DNA of 64,000 nucleotides from Deltaproteobacteria bacterium (GCA_005879255.1 VBKY01000035.1:1-64000); one strand, 5' to 3'. Positions 20,065 to 28,900 are shown, counted from the stretch's first letter. The notes: generated from the letters alone by a model not told the origin. Made by a program: numbers and translations.

Positions 20065-21168
20065 ATGGCGATACTAAAAGTAGAAGGCCTGTCCAAATTT
20101 TACAAAGACGTCAAGGCGCTAGATAACGTCAGCTTCGAATTCGACCATGGTATTCTCTCCTTTTTAGGTCCATCGGGTTGCGGCAAGACCACGTTGCTGC
20201 GGTCAATCGCCGGTCTCGAAGTCCCAGATACCGGGTCGATTTCGATCGCCGATAAAATTCAGACTTCCATCGAGCGAGGCATTCTCGTACCGCCATATTC
20301 TCGCGCCATTGGTTTTGTTTTCCAGAGCTACGCGCTCTGGCCCCACATGACGGTTTTCAGCAACGTTGCCTTCGGGCTCAAGTTGCGCAAGAAGTCCGAA
20401 GAGGAGATCAAGCGCAAGGTGATGTCGACCCTGGATCTCGTCGGGTTGCAAGGTCGTGAACAGCGCTACCCGTCGCAATTGAGCGGCGGGCAGCAGCAGC
20501 GCGTTGCCCTCGCACGGAGCTTGGCGCTTGAGCCGCGGCTCATTCTTCTCGACGAACCGCTCAGCAACCTCGATGCTAAGTTGCGCGAAGAAATGCGCGT
20601 CGAGCTGAAAAAATTAATTAAAAAAGTCGGCATCAGCGCGCTCTACGTGACTCATGATCAGGACGAGGCTTTTACGATCTCCGATGCGGTCGTGGTGATG
20701 GACGGCGGCAAAATTCTCCAATACGGCACGCCGGACGAAATCTACAACCGTCCGCTGCATCCGTTTGTCGCAGCGTTTGTCGGGCACGCGGCGCTGGTGG
20801 ATGGCAAAGTCGTTCGAATTGAAGGCGACAACTGTTTGGTTAATGTGCCGGATTTTAACGGCGCCGATCTGATATCGCTCGCGCCAAAGACCGTGGCGGC
20901 GGGTGATACCTGCAAGGTCGTCATCCGTACCACGGAGGTCAAGCTCAGCCATGACGGTTTTCCCAAGGGCACGGATAACGTGCTCGAAGGACTCATGACC
21001 AGCCGGGAATATCGCGGCGGTTTGACCGATCACCGGGTCCAAATCGGATCGAAGGAGTTGGTCGTGACTTCACATAAGCTCTGCCCGATGATTCGCGTCA
21101 ACGGCGATGGCGGTAAGACCTTCGTGTCCATCGACCGCTCTTCGATCAGTGTGATCGTCACCGATTAA
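20065..21168 (+). CDS. ABC transporter ATP-binding protein (ferric iron/spermidine type, FbpC/PotA-like)
   Basis: The protein has 367 aa. Walker A is GPSGCGKTT (35-43). The Q-loop (FVFQSYALWPHMT), signature [13 protein letters not shown], Walker B LILLDEPLSNLD and H-loop THDQDEA are all present. The C-terminal ~120 residues form a TOBE-type regulatory domain. It powers import of a ligand delivered by the binding protein at 22915-24087 through the permease at 21376-22872. The three genes run in the same direction. Confidence 0.94.
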   Translation: MAILKVEGLSKFYKDVKALDNVSFEFDHGILSFLGPSGCGKTTLLRSIAGLEVPDTGSISIADKIQTSIERGILVPPYSRAIGFVFQSYALWPHMTVFSNVAFGLKLRKKSEEEIKRKVMSTLDLVGLQGREQRYPSQLSGGQQQRVALARSLALEPRLILLDEPLSNLDAKLREEMRVELKKLIKKVGISALYVTHDQDEAFTISDAVVVMDGGKILQYGTPDEIYNRPLHPFVAAFVGHAALVDGKVVRIEGDNCLVNVPDFNGADLISLAPKTVAAGDTCKVVIRTTEVKLSHDGFPKGTDNVLEGLMTSREYRGGLTDHRVQIGSKELVVTSHKLCPMIRVNGDGGKTFVSIDRSSISVIVTD

Positions 21169-21262
21169 GCTCGCGCCTGTGTAGCCATCGCTAATCGTTA
21201 GAGGAGTAGGAAATACGCTTACAGGTAATTCAATAAAAATTGCCTTTCGACAGGGGACTCTC

Positions 21263-21375
21263 GTGCCGCTCATCGCCAGCGCCCTTGCGGGCGCGGCGAT
21301 CATGACGCCGGTCCTGGTCGTGATGTGGCGCAGCTTCACCAGCGGTAAATTGGGTTTCACCGTGATATTTTTTCG
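21263..21375 (+). pseudogene. N-terminal segment of the ABC permease, out of frame with the main ORF
   Basis: In the frame of GTG 21263 the sequence encodes a first transmembrane helix (IASALAGAAIMTPVLVVMW, then RSFTSGKLGF), exactly what an FbpB-type permease should have before the ORF at 21376. The frame continues upstream to about 21215 without a normal start codon. It leaves the reading frame at a run of six Ts (21368-21373), and adding one T would join it to the downstream ORF. This is either a sequencing indel, a real inactivating deletion or a recoding site. Confidence 0.7.
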
Positions 21376-22872
21376 ATGCTGTCAAACTCGGTAATCTACG
21401 CGGCCGGTTCGGCCCTGTTGGGAACGGTTTTAGGTGCGTTCCTTGCGTGGATCGTCGCGCGCACCAACACGCCGGGTAAGGCTTTGGTGGAATTGTTGCC
21501 GCTCTATCCGATCCTGATGCCGCCGATCATGAAAAATATCGCCTGGATTTTACTCCTGGCTCCCAGGTCGGGCATTCTCAACGGCATGCTGCAACATTTC
21601 TTTGGCATCGAGACGCTGGTCTTTAACGCTTTCACCATGGCCGGCATGGTGTGGGTGTTCGGTCTTGCCTGCGTGCCGTTAGGTTATCTTTTCTTGTTAC
21701 CGGTGTTTCTGTCGTTCGATCCATCGCTCGAAGAAAGCGCTTACATCGCCGGCAGCAAGCCGGTCAATACGATGTTCAAAATTACTTTTCCGCTCGCCAT
21801 CCCGGCATTTACTTCGGCGCTGGTGCTTAACTTCCTCAGGGGACTGCGGTCGTTTGAGACGCCGGTGTTGCAAGGAACACCGGGCAACATCAAAGTGTTC
21901 GTCAGCCGCGTTTACGATTCTATGGCTCTGGAGTTCAATACCGGTCTAGCGACGGCGTACAGCGTCGTCTTGGTAGTGCTGTCGGTCATCACACTTTACT
22001 TCTACATCCGCGCGACGCGCTTCTCCGAGCGCTATGCGACGATCACGGGGAAAGGGTATCGCGTGAAAGTGATCGATATCGGCCCGTGGAAGTACCTAAC
22101 TTTCTTGGCCGTATTCCTCTACTTCTTGGCTGGGATCGTCCTCCCGTTCATTGTTTTAATCGTCGTTTCGATGATCCCTTATTTCGACTACGACACCTTT
22201 ATGCAGTTCCCGTCGAATGCCGTGTTGACCAATTATTATACGGTCATGAGGCATCCAAGCTTCGTGACCGGACTCTATAATTCTCTCATTCTGTCGGTAA
22301 CGATCGCCATTGTGACCGTGCTCGCGGGGATCGTGATGGCGTTTACGATTTACCGAACGAGAGCGGCAGGAGCGAAAGTGTTTGAGTTTATCGGCACTCT
22401 GCCCTTGGCATTTCCACCATTGGTTCTCTCCGTCGGCCTATTGATCATTTTTATCGGCACGCCTCTGTACAATAGCCTGTGGGCTTTAGGGATCGGTCTA
22501 TTTGTCGCCTATTTTCCTTACGCGTTCAGGAACGCGTCGGGCTCTATTGTGAACATCCACAAAGAGCTGGACGAGGCGGCCTGGGTCCACGGGGCGAGAT
22601 GGCGACATGTTTTTTTCAAGATCACGCTGCCGATCCTTAAACCATCGGTCGGCGGAGCCCTGTTCTATATATTTATCGAGGCGATTCGTAATGTTGACGT
22701 GGCGGTGCTGCTGACGGCTCCGGGTAAGGAGTATGGTCCGGTAACCCTATTCGAATACTTCCGAGTTGGCCAGTGGGCGGAAGCCGCGGCGGGCGGTGTG
22801 ATTTATTTAATTATCTTGATTGTCGCCGTGTCAGTCGCTAAATTCGCGTTCAAGATGAAGTTCAGTCTGTAA
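21376..22872 (+). CDS. ABC transporter permease (Fe3+ type, FbpB-like, two BPD_transp_1 domains)
   Basis: 498 aa in the visible frame. Twelve or so hydrophobic helices are arranged as two tandem permease domains. Each has the coupling-helix pattern (EESAYIAGSKPVNTMFKITF and DEAAWVHGARWRHVFFKITL) that docks on the ATPase. The visible ORF begins in the middle of domain 1 and lacks the first helix, which is present just upstream in another frame (21263-21375). The true protein is therefore probably about 40-60 residues longer. Its stop is followed closely by the binding-protein gene. Confidence 0.88.
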   Translation: MLSNSVIYAAGSALLGTVLGAFLAWIVARTNTPGKALVELLPLYPILMPPIMKNIAWILLLAPRSGILNGMLQHFFGIETLVFNAFTMAGMVWVFGLACVPLGYLFLLPVFLSFDPSLEESAYIAGSKPVNTMFKITFPLAIPAFTSALVLNFLRGLRSFETPVLQGTPGNIKVFVSRVYDSMALEFNTGLATAYSVVLVVLSVITLYFYIRATRFSERYATITGKGYRVKVIDIGPWKYLTFLAVFLYFLAGIVLPFIVLIVVSMIPYFDYDTFMQFPSNAVLTNYYTVMRHPSFVTGLYNSLILSVTIAIVTVLAGIVMAFTIYRTRAAGAKVFEFIGTLPLAFPPLVLSVGLLIIFIGTPLYNSLWALGIGLFVAYFPYAFRNASGSIVNIHKELDEAAWVHGARWRHVFFKITLPILKPSVGGALFYIFIEAIRNVDVAVLLTAPGKEYGPVTLFEYFRVGQWAEAAAGGVIYLIILIVAVSVAKFAFKMKFSL

Positions 22873-22914
22873 TTGAGGATCAAATTAAGCACTCAACAAG
22901 GAAGGAAGGCAAGA

Positions 22915-24087
22915 ATGCTAAGCAAATCGACGAAGGTGATCGCGGTTGGGTTATCAATGAGTTTCTTTCTCGCCACGATAGCGACGGCGGCGGAGAAAGC
23001 CGCTGTGAAGGAAGCGATCAAAGAGGCAGTGAAAGATCCAAAAGCGGCGGCGCAGAAAGTGATTCCCAAGCAGGTCAAGAGGGAAGGGGGTAGTGCCGGT
23101 GCGACAGCCGCTGCAGCGAAGGCCTTTGAGAAAGCGAGCGCTGAGCTTTATCCGAAGGCCAAGCAAGAAGGGAATTTAATCGTCTATTCTGTCTGGGACG
23201 TGGAACATCTCAAGGTGATCACTGAGGCATTCATGAAACGCTATCCCGGCATCAAAGCGACCTACTGGCAGGGTAGGAACCCGGAAATCGTCACGCGCGC
23301 TTTGACGGAATTTCAGGGTGGGCAGGCGAGTTTCGATGTCGTGCTTTCGGACAACGCCCCGCCCGTGATTCGCGCCGCTGGGGCGATTATGAATTACGAT
23401 ACTGTGCAGCGCGATGTCTTGGTTTTGCACGATCCGACCATGCCGACCGTGAGCCTGCAAATTCAAGCGCTTTCCTACAACACGAAAAAGATTAAGCCGG
23501 CGGATTTGCCGAAAAGCTGGGAGGAAGTCGCTAACCCGAAATACAAGGGAATGGTCGCGCTAGATGATCCCATGCGGGCCGGTCCTTTAAGCTCGATGCT
23601 TTCTGGTTTGAAAACTCAATGGAAGGACGACGCGCGTTTCAACAACTTTGTGAAGGGGCTAAAAGCGTTGAACGTGCCGGTTCACAAAAGCACCAGCGCG
23701 ATGTTTCGTCTGGTCATTTCCGGTGAATACCCGATCTGTATGCCGGCTCTGCTTCATGACGTCATGGAAGAGATCCATAAGGGCACGCCGGTGGGTTACG
23801 TCAAGACGATACCGCCGGTCTTGTTCCCGCGCCAAGCAGGTATTTACGCTAAGGCGCCGAATCCAAACGCCGGCAAGCTTTTCGCCGAATGGCTGATTTC
23901 GGAAGAGGGTCAGAAAACGATTGATTCTGTCGGGCGAGAGTCCTCTCGTAATGACTTCAAATCGAAGACCTCGATCGATGCGGCCTTCGGAAAAGGTGCG
24001 AAGCCGCTCCCAGTAACTGACCAACTGTTCCTCGAAGACCCGAAGAAATGGCTCGATACCTACGTGAAACCGATCTGGGAAGGGTAA
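22915..24087 (+). CDS. ABC transporter substrate-binding protein (Fe3+-type, AfuA/FbpA-like)
   Basis: About 390 aa. The start ATG at 22915 follows AAGGAAGGAAGG; a TTG at 22873 is less likely. A signal peptide (SMSFFLATIATAA) is followed by a charged helical spacer (about 25-80) unusual for the family. A type 2 periplasmic binding fold follows (EGNLIVYSVWDVEHLKVI, FDVVLSDNAPP, YKGMVALDDPM). Ligand specificity cannot be read from sequence: the family covers ferric ion, thiamine, phosphonates and polyols. A strong terminator follows at 24125-24145. Confidence 0.9.
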   Translation: MLSKSTKVIAVGLSMSFFLATIATAAEKAAVKEAIKEAVKDPKAAAQKVIPKQVKREGGSAGATAAAAKAFEKASAELYPKAKQEGNLIVYSVWDVEHLKVITEAFMKRYPGIKATYWQGRNPEIVTRALTEFQGGQASFDVVLSDNAPPVIRAAGAIMNYDTVQRDVLVLHDPTMPTVSLQIQALSYNTKKIKPADLPKSWEEVANPKYKGMVALDDPMRAGPLSSMLSGLKTQWKDDARFNNFVKGLKALNVPVHKSTSAMFRLVISGEYPICMPALLHDVMEEIHKGTPVGYVKTIPPVLFPRQAGIYAKAPNPNAGKLFAEWLISEEGQKTIDSVGRESSRNDFKSKTSIDAAFGKGAKPLPVTDQLFLEDPKKWLDTYVKPIWEG

Positions 24088-24124
24088 GAGCACTAGTCTC
24101 TTCAATATATCTGCGTTGATTAGC

Positions 24125-24145
24125 GGGGGCCTGCCCCCTTTTTTT
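24125..24145 (+). terminator. Rho-independent terminator of the ABC transporter operon
   Basis: GGGGG-CCTG-CCCCC is followed by seven Ts, 37 bases after the binding-protein stop codon. Confidence 0.9.
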
Positions 24146-24334
24146 CGTCAGGGTTGCTCATGTATCGATTTCAACCTTCGGAGTTTTTCGCAACCGACAA
24201 TTGTAGAAAATGGTAGATTCCTGTGCTAATTTTGTCGAACCCGTCAGAGCAATTTGGCCTACACATTGAGAGCGCGAAGCTCTGATGCGTAGATCTCTGG
24301 CATTAAGCCGGAATTGGACAAATCAGACCGTTAC

Positions 24335-24425
24335 GGAGAGATGGCCGAGTGGTCTAAGGCGCACGCCTGCTAAGCGTGTGTACCCCAAAAGGGTACCGAG
24401 GGTTCAAATCCCTCTCTCTCCGCCA
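24335..24425 (+). tRNA. tRNA-Ser (anticodon GCT)
   Basis: The acceptor GGAGAGA pairs with TCTCTCC before G-CCA. The anticodon stem CACGC-CTGCTAA-GCGTG carries GCT. The variable arm is long (TACCCC-AAAA-GGGTA). The T-loop is GTTCAAATC. It reads the AGU/AGC serine codons. Confidence 0.96.
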
Positions 24426-24493
24426 TTGATTTTCGGAAAACGCAAACTGCCGGTGGCAAATTTCCAATGAATTGAGGCGTTGTATTTTTCAGC

Positions 24494-24570
24494 GCGCCCG
24501 TAGCTCAATTGGACAGAGCACCAGACTACGGATCTGGGGGTTGGGGGTTCAAATCCCTCCGGGCGCGCCA
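24494..24570 (+). tRNA. tRNA-Arg (anticodon ACG)
   Basis: The acceptor GCGCCCG pairs with CGGGCGC before G-CCA. The anticodon stem CCAGA-CTACGGA-TCTGG carries ACG. The first anticodon base is the known TadA substrate (A34 to inosine), and tadA lies 2.3 kb downstream. Confidence 0.96.
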
Positions 24571-24624
24571 ATTCTTGGCTTTATCTCTCCCCAAGGCCGT
24601 GCCACCGCGAATCGGCCGAAAAAA

Positions 24625-24903
24625 ATGCATTGGGTTAAAGCACTATCTGTGCTGTCAGCACTCAGTCTAGCCGTCCTATGGATCCCAGCTTGTACGACCA
24701 GCACAACTACCGGTCCGACCATCGGTGCCAGGGGCGCAACAGAAGCCCAGCGGGGCTTCTTCGAAAGGTTGGCCGATGAGTTCACCGAGCGAGAATGCGA
24801 GGTCTTTAGGTTTACCTGCCCCTATGGATTTGGACCGGCGGGCGAACCTTGTGAATGTACGGAACCGAACGGGGTTGTACGAAAAGGTCGAACGATTAAA
24901 TAG
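24625..24903 (+). CDS. Small putative lipoprotein with Cys-rich C-terminus
   Basis: About 92 aa. A basic start (MHWVKAL) leads into a hydrophobic stretch and the lipobox IPAC, so Cys 25 or so would be lipidated. The C-terminal part has four cysteines (CEVFRFTCPYG, EPCECTEPNG), which suggests disulfides. No strong ribosome site is seen. The longer frame back to 24472 runs through the tRNA-Arg and is not real. The function is unknown. Confidence 0.5.
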   Translation: MHWVKALSVLSALSLAVLWIPACTTSTTTGPTIGARGATEAQRGFFERLADEFTERECEVFRFTCPYGFGPAGEPCECTEPNGVVRKGRTIK

Positions 24904-25123
24904 CACGAAATTTGAACCATTCTCGAGCAAGAATTGTCCCGCTACGCGCATGAGAGGCTGGCTCTATTCTCTGCGCCGCCCGCGCCAGACGCGAGTTTAA
25001 AGAACTTTTTCACCTCGACACGGTAACTCTTTCGTGCACTCTCCAGTGCTTTGAGTCGCCCCCACAACCTTTCTGTGAGGCATGGTTGTTGCTCCACTCG
25101 ATCGTTTGGGGTCTTTTAAGAAA

Positions 25124-25537
25124 ATGGTCAGTGAGCGCCGCAAGACCGTACTTATCGTCGAAAAGCAGCCTAACTATACCCAATTGTTGGTCAAGCAAAT
25201 TATGTTTGCCGGTCTTAGGCCGGTGATCGCGGTTACTGGCGAAGGGGGCCTCAGGAAGGCGACAGAGCATCATCCGGATTTGATCTTGCTCGAGTTGGAT
25301 CTCACCGACATGGATGGTCTGGAGTTCGTGTCGCTGCTCAAGGAAAAGTCTCATCTCGAGAAGATTCCGATTGTCGCCATGAGTATCTTTTCCTACATGG
25401 AAACAGCGGCCTTATACGGCGGGTGCGATGACTTCCTCAAAAAGCCGGTGAGGATGATTGACTTGATGGCTCATATAAGGCACTTCTTGCACCGAGAGCC
25501 GCGAATGCCAATGGATCGGCGCCTGCTGGCGGGTTAG
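25124..25537 (+). CDS. Stand-alone receiver domain with Glu at the phosphoacceptor position
   Basis: About 137 aa (an ATG at 25082 would add 14). The CheY-like fold pattern is clear (KTVLIVEKQPNYTQLL, PDLILLELDLTDMDG, KIPIVAMS, DDFLKKPV). The usual DD pair after strand 1 is EK. The phosphoacceptor Asp after strand 3 is Glu, while the conserved Lys in FLKKPV is kept. Such changes usually give a phosphorylation-independent, permanently active-like or structural receiver. No output domain and no kinase are adjacent. Confidence 0.8.
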   Translation: MVSERRKTVLIVEKQPNYTQLLVKQIMFAGLRPVIAVTGEGGLRKATEHHPDLILLELDLTDMDGLEFVSLLKEKSHLEKIPIVAMSIFSYMETAALYGGCDDFLKKPVRMIDLMAHIRHFLHREPRMPMDRRLLAG

Positions 25538-25850
25538 ACTGTCGATCGCTTTCCTTTTCTTGGGTTTTCATAATTACTTGTCTGGTTCGAGTGCGCAGAG
25601 CGGATTGTTTCGGCTCGCCGAATGCGTACGTTTGGCCGAGTATTCGTATCCCAATTGGATACTGTCCGTTCTCCGTAGGGATGGTAAAGTCACCTGCAAT
25701 CTGCGCGTATGTCCTGTATAAAAAAGAACTTGTCGTAGGGATCGAAAATAAGGTAGTAGATCTCCTAGCCTCGGTCGCGTCACGCGGGGGTTCGGGCGAT
25801 ATCCGTCAAGAGTTCAAGTCGGCGGAGAAAGGGAAAGGAGGTCTGCCGTC
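25538..25850 (+). other. Region without recognisable gene
   Basis: An open frame of 103 codons (25591-25902) runs through, but it has no family resemblance, overlaps the next gene and has atypical composition. Only the strong AAAGGAGG ribosome site at its end, belonging to the gene at 25851, is notable. Confidence 0.4.
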
Positions 25851-26669
25851 ATGTCGGTCGTCACGATTGCTCACGCAGCCTACAGCGGTGGAAGTGCAAT
25901 AGCGGAAAAGCTCGCGTCGGTGGTCAATTATCGGTCTGTCGATCGGGAGGTGCTGATCGAAGCGAGCAAGCGCTATGGCATTCCAGAAGCAAAATATACA
26001 GAAGTGCTCGAAACTCAGGGACATTGGTGGGAACGCTGGCGCGAAAGCCTGCGGCTCTACCGAATCACCCTGCAGGCGGCGATGTGTGAGGTGGCCCAAG
26101 ATGGGGACCTCGTATACCATGGCCGCGCCGGTCAGCAGCTTTTGCCCGGCATTCGGCACGTGTTGAAAGTCCTCATCGTTGCGCCTATGGATTTCCGTAT
26201 CGAGCTCGTTCGAGCGCAGCAAGGGATGGATGTCGAAAGCGCTCGACAGTATCTTCGTGAGTTGGACCGCGTGCGCGGGCGACGCTTTCGCGCGGTATTT
26301 AACGATGATTGGCAAGACCCGGTTGGATACGATCTGGTGCTGAATGGTGCGAGATTCACGCCCGAAGCTGGCGCTGCTCTTATCGCGGACATGGTACGAC
26401 GGCCGGAATTTCAGCCGACTTCCGAGTCACTCAAAGCCTTTGCGGATTTGACCACCACCGCGCGCGTGCAGGCGGCGTTGATCACGTCATCCAAAACTCG
26501 CAACGTCGTGCTGAACGTCAAGAGCGATGGCGGCCGAGTGAGTATTTCGGGAATCCTGGCAGATCCCGACTTGGAAAAAGAAATCGTGAAAATCGCCCAG
26601 GGGGTGCCGGGCGTTGCGGAAGTGGAAACCGATATTGAGCCGCCACCGATCGAATACATGCACCCATGA
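25851..26669 (+). CDS. Cytidylate-kinase-like protein with C-terminal BON domain
   Basis: The protein has 272 aa. The N-terminal ~185 residues match the cytidylate kinase-like family (Cytidylate_kin2): SVVTIAHAAYSGGSAIAEKL in place of a P-loop, VDREVLIEASKRYGI, YHGRAGQQLLPG and the RVRGRRFRAVF lid. The first loop lacks a classical GxxGxGKS, which is usual for this subfamily. Residues about 200-262 look like a BON domain (VQAALITSSKTRNVVLNVKS, VSISGILADPDLEKEIVKI, GVAEVET), a module that normally binds lipids or envelope partners. AAAGGAGG precedes the ATG. I infer a nucleotide-binding regulator rather than a housekeeping kinase. Confidence 0.78.
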   Translation: MSVVTIAHAAYSGGSAIAEKLASVVNYRSVDREVLIEASKRYGIPEAKYTEVLETQGHWWERWRESLRLYRITLQAAMCEVAQDGDLVYHGRAGQQLLPGIRHVLKVLIVAPMDFRIELVRAQQGMDVESARQYLRELDRVRGRRFRAVFNDDWQDPVGYDLVLNGARFTPEAGAALIADMVRRPEFQPTSESLKAFADLTTTARVQAALITSSKTRNVVLNVKSDGGRVSISGILADPDLEKEIVKIAQGVPGVAEVETDIEPPPIEYMHP

Positions 26670-26829
26670 TCCGTCAACCCCATACGCCGGCTAGCGAGAG
26701 AGATCGCGCAAACCGGCCAATGCGCCAGATCGACCAGAGTCCATCCAGGGTGACGCAATTCCCGTCGGCGTGAATTTTATTTGCCGGGAAGCTTGTGCTA
26801 CTTTTTTTCAATGCGGTTGAGAAACGCGA

Positions 26830-27330
26830 ATGGAATCCTATGATCTCGGTTTCATGAAACTAGCGTTGGCTGCGGCACGTGAAGCTTCGATGAGGGAGGA
26901 AGTGCCGGTCGGAGCGGTCATCGTTTCTGCCGGAGCCGTGGTTGGTACTGGCTACAATTGCCGCGAAGAACGGCAGAATCCGCTTTGCCACGCGGAAATC
27001 ATGGCTATCCAGGAGGCGTCGAAGGCTTTGCGCAGCTGGCGACTTGATCAATGTGATATTTACGTCACGCTTGAGCCCTGCGTCATGTGTATCGGCGCTG
27101 TATTGCAAGCGCGGATGCGCCGATTGGTCTTCGGTTGTCGCGATCCTAAAGCCGGCGCGGTTGAATCCTTATACCGCCTGTGTGAAGATCAGCGACTCAA
27201 TCACCAATTGCCGGTTACCGAAGGTGTGCTTGCCGATGAGTCTTCCTCGATGCTTTCGGCGTTTTTTGCACGCCTGAGAGCGCAAAAGCGCGATGGCCAA
27301 GAAAACGGAGAGGTGGCCGAGCCCGGTTGA
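26830..27330 (+). CDS. tadA: tRNA-specific adenosine deaminase
   Basis: The protein has 166 aa. It deaminates A34 to inosine in tRNA-Arg(ACG). The zinc and catalytic motif is H54-A-E56 (CHAEIMAI), with the second zinc motif P-C84-V-M-C87. The rest of the fold (EVPVGAVIV, LVFGCRDPKAG) is typical. The last 24 bases, coding for a non-conserved tail ending EVAEPG, overlap the start of tRNA-Ser(CGA). Confidence 0.96.
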   Translation: MESYDLGFMKLALAAAREASMREEVPVGAVIVSAGAVVGTGYNCREERQNPLCHAEIMAIQEASKALRSWRLDQCDIYVTLEPCVMCIGAVLQARMRRLVFGCRDPKAGAVESLYRLCEDQRLNHQLPVTEGVLADESSSMLSAFFARLRAQKRDGQENGEVAEPG

Positions 27331-27398
27331 AGGCGCTTGACTCGAAATCAAGTGTACGGGGAACCGTACCGGGGGTTCAAATCCCTCCCTCTCCGCCA
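27307..27398 (+). tRNA. tRNA-Ser (anticodon CGA)
   Basis: The acceptor GGAGAGG pairs with CCTCTCC before G-CCA. The anticodon stem CTTGA-CTCGAAA-TCAAG carries CGA. The variable arm is long (TACGGGGAACCGTA). Its 3' half is the integration target of the element that follows, and an identical 61-bp copy is at 43551-43611. Confidence 0.96.
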
Positions 27399-27399
27399 A
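27339..27399 (+). repeat. attL: 61-bp direct repeat inside tRNA-Ser(CGA)
   Basis: These 61 bases, from the anticodon loop to one base past CCA, are identical to 43551-43611. The identity ends sharply on both sides (T versus A before, C versus T after), which marks the crossover region of tRNA-directed integration. The intact tRNA is on this side, next to the integrase gene. Confidence 0.93.
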
Positions 27400-27524
27400 C
27401 ATTTTTTCTTTTGTCAGCAAAGAGTTACCCCGCTTCCGTGGTTTCCAGTCAAAAGCCTGTCCGAAAATAATCAAGTTTCCTTTGCTCCAAAAAAGTGCCT
27501 TTTGGCCGAAAAGTGGGCGAAGAC

Positions 27525-28671
27525 TTAAACCGCCTTCCGGATCGGCACTACCTTGCGCTGCTCGATCTCGCGCTGCTGCTGTTCGTGCACGCGCTGTAGC
27601 GATTGGCGCTGAAGCTCCTCATCGATCACGTTGTAGCGCTTGTACACGCTGTTGGTTTTGTGGCCCGATATCGCCATTCCTTCACTCTCGCCCAAGCCGG
27701 CCTTGGTGAAGTTACGAATTCCTGAGCGTCGCATATCATGAGGGATAATTCCTTCGAGCCCAGCGTTTTTGAATGCTGTTTTGAACGCCCGGCGGAAGGA
27801 TTTGATCGGCTTCCCGCTACGATGAAAAACATACGGGCATTCTGGCGTCCGCTTCGCCAGTCGCCGTTCGATGATTTCCCGGAGTTCACCGACTAGCGCC
27901 AGCGTCCGCGGCCGTTTAGTCTTCTCAGTTTTGCGGCTGAGACGAATCACCCAATCATGGACGTCGACCTTGGACCATTCTAGTTTTTTGGCCTCGCCGC
28001 TACGCCACGCCGAGTTATAAAGAAACCGGACGATATCCCGCGCGCCTTCATTCTCGATCTGCTCGGCGCCGGCCCTCAAACTCCGGCCGGTTGATAAAGC
28101 CCTCTCGGACGTTTTCACCTTCGAGCAACTTGACGCGCGGGAAATAGGAAATCTCTCCGGCATCGAACAGGAGCTTAAATCCATGGAGCAAATATCTTAC
28201 TTCGCGATTCACTGTGGCGCGTGCCTTCTTCTGTTTCAATCGCCAATCCTGATAAGCTTCGATTCTCAACGGTGTGATTTCGAGTAGCCGATCAAATTTA
28301 AAATGCTCTTTAACCGGTTTCAGGCAGTGTTTCACGGTCGCCCAGGATCGCCGGCCGTGGCGCGTGTAATCCGCTTGCAGCTTCCGTTCGAGGTCATCAA
28401 GGTCGAGCCGCTTTTCTTTTGGTCCTACAAACTCCGGTTTCTTCGCTTCTTCGATCCGCTGCCGGAGCAACTTGCGCGCCTTGTTCTCGTCTGTGGTTTC
28501 GGCGCTCTCGCGGATCTCGTGTCCGTTGCGGCAGTAGGCAATGTAACAAATCGATCCGCGTCGAAAGATTCTTCCTTCGCCCCGCGGACCGCGGCGATTT
28601 TTACTTTCTTCCGCTACGCTCGGCGCCGGCTCTGTCACATGGCCCTGAGCCGAGAATGTGAGTTCATTCAT
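27525..28671 (-). pseudogene. int: Tyrosine recombinase (integrase), frameshifted
   Basis: Two overlapping frames together give a complete integrase of about 380 aa. The upstream frame (28048-28671) encodes the N-terminal part and core-binding domain (SWATVKHCLKPVKEHFKF, ending RPEFE). The downstream frame (27525 to about 28095) encodes the catalytic domain with Arg in WRSGEAKKLEW, Lys in KTEKTKRPRTL, HxxR as PHDMRRSGIRN, His in ISGHKT and the nucleophile Tyr in VYKRYNV. Removing one G from the GGG near 28088 restores one frame. All catalytic residues are intact, so the break is either recent or a sequence error. The start overlaps the XRE gene by 4 bases. Confidence 0.88.
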
Positions 28672-28862
28672 TTCTTCACTCTCCTCTTTTTAGATTCCAT
28701 GAGACGTAGGTATCGAACGGCAAGCTCGGTTGTCTTGAGAATCGGTATCTCATCCCGCTCCGCCCGCGCCACAGTGTTTTTGTGCAGCTCGAGTGCCTCC
28801 GCCAACTCGTGTTGCGTCTTGTGCAAAAACTTCCGGGCTCGCCGTAATCCCTGTCCAGTCAT
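28668..28862 (-). CDS. XRE-family helix-turn-helix regulator
   Basis: About 64 aa. The helix-turn-helix (GLRRARKFLHKTQHELAEAL, LHKNTVARAERDE) fills most of the protein, followed by a Lys/Arg tail (ESKKRRVKK). I prefer the ATG at 28862 over 28871, because the promoter just upstream would place the transcript start close to it. It is coupled to the integrase and probably controls excision or its own promoter. Confidence 0.83.
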   Translation of the reverse strand: MTGQGLRRARKFLHKTQHELAEALELHKNTVARAERDEIPILKTTELAVRYLRLMESKKRRVKK

Positions 28863-28873
28863 GGTATCCATTA

Positions 28874-28900
28874 AATATAGCTCTAAAGCTTTTGTGTCAA
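28874..28900 (-). promoter_or_regulatory. Promoter of the XRE-integrase operon
   Basis: On the minus strand TTGACA (28900-28895) is followed after 15 bases by TATATT (28879-28874), or after 17 by TATTTA. Only about 10 bases separate it from the start codon, implying a very short or absent leader. Confidence 0.5.

Noticed and set aside
24285..24470. Plus frame across tRNA-Ser(GCT)
   Set aside because: The sequence reads through the tRNA (ERWPSGLRRTPAKRV), a common annotation artefact.
27169..27474. Minus frame over tadA end and tRNA-Ser(CGA)
   Set aside because: The motif AEREGFEPPVRFPVHLISS is the antisense translation of tRNA-Ser and appears again at 43381-43611 for the att copy.
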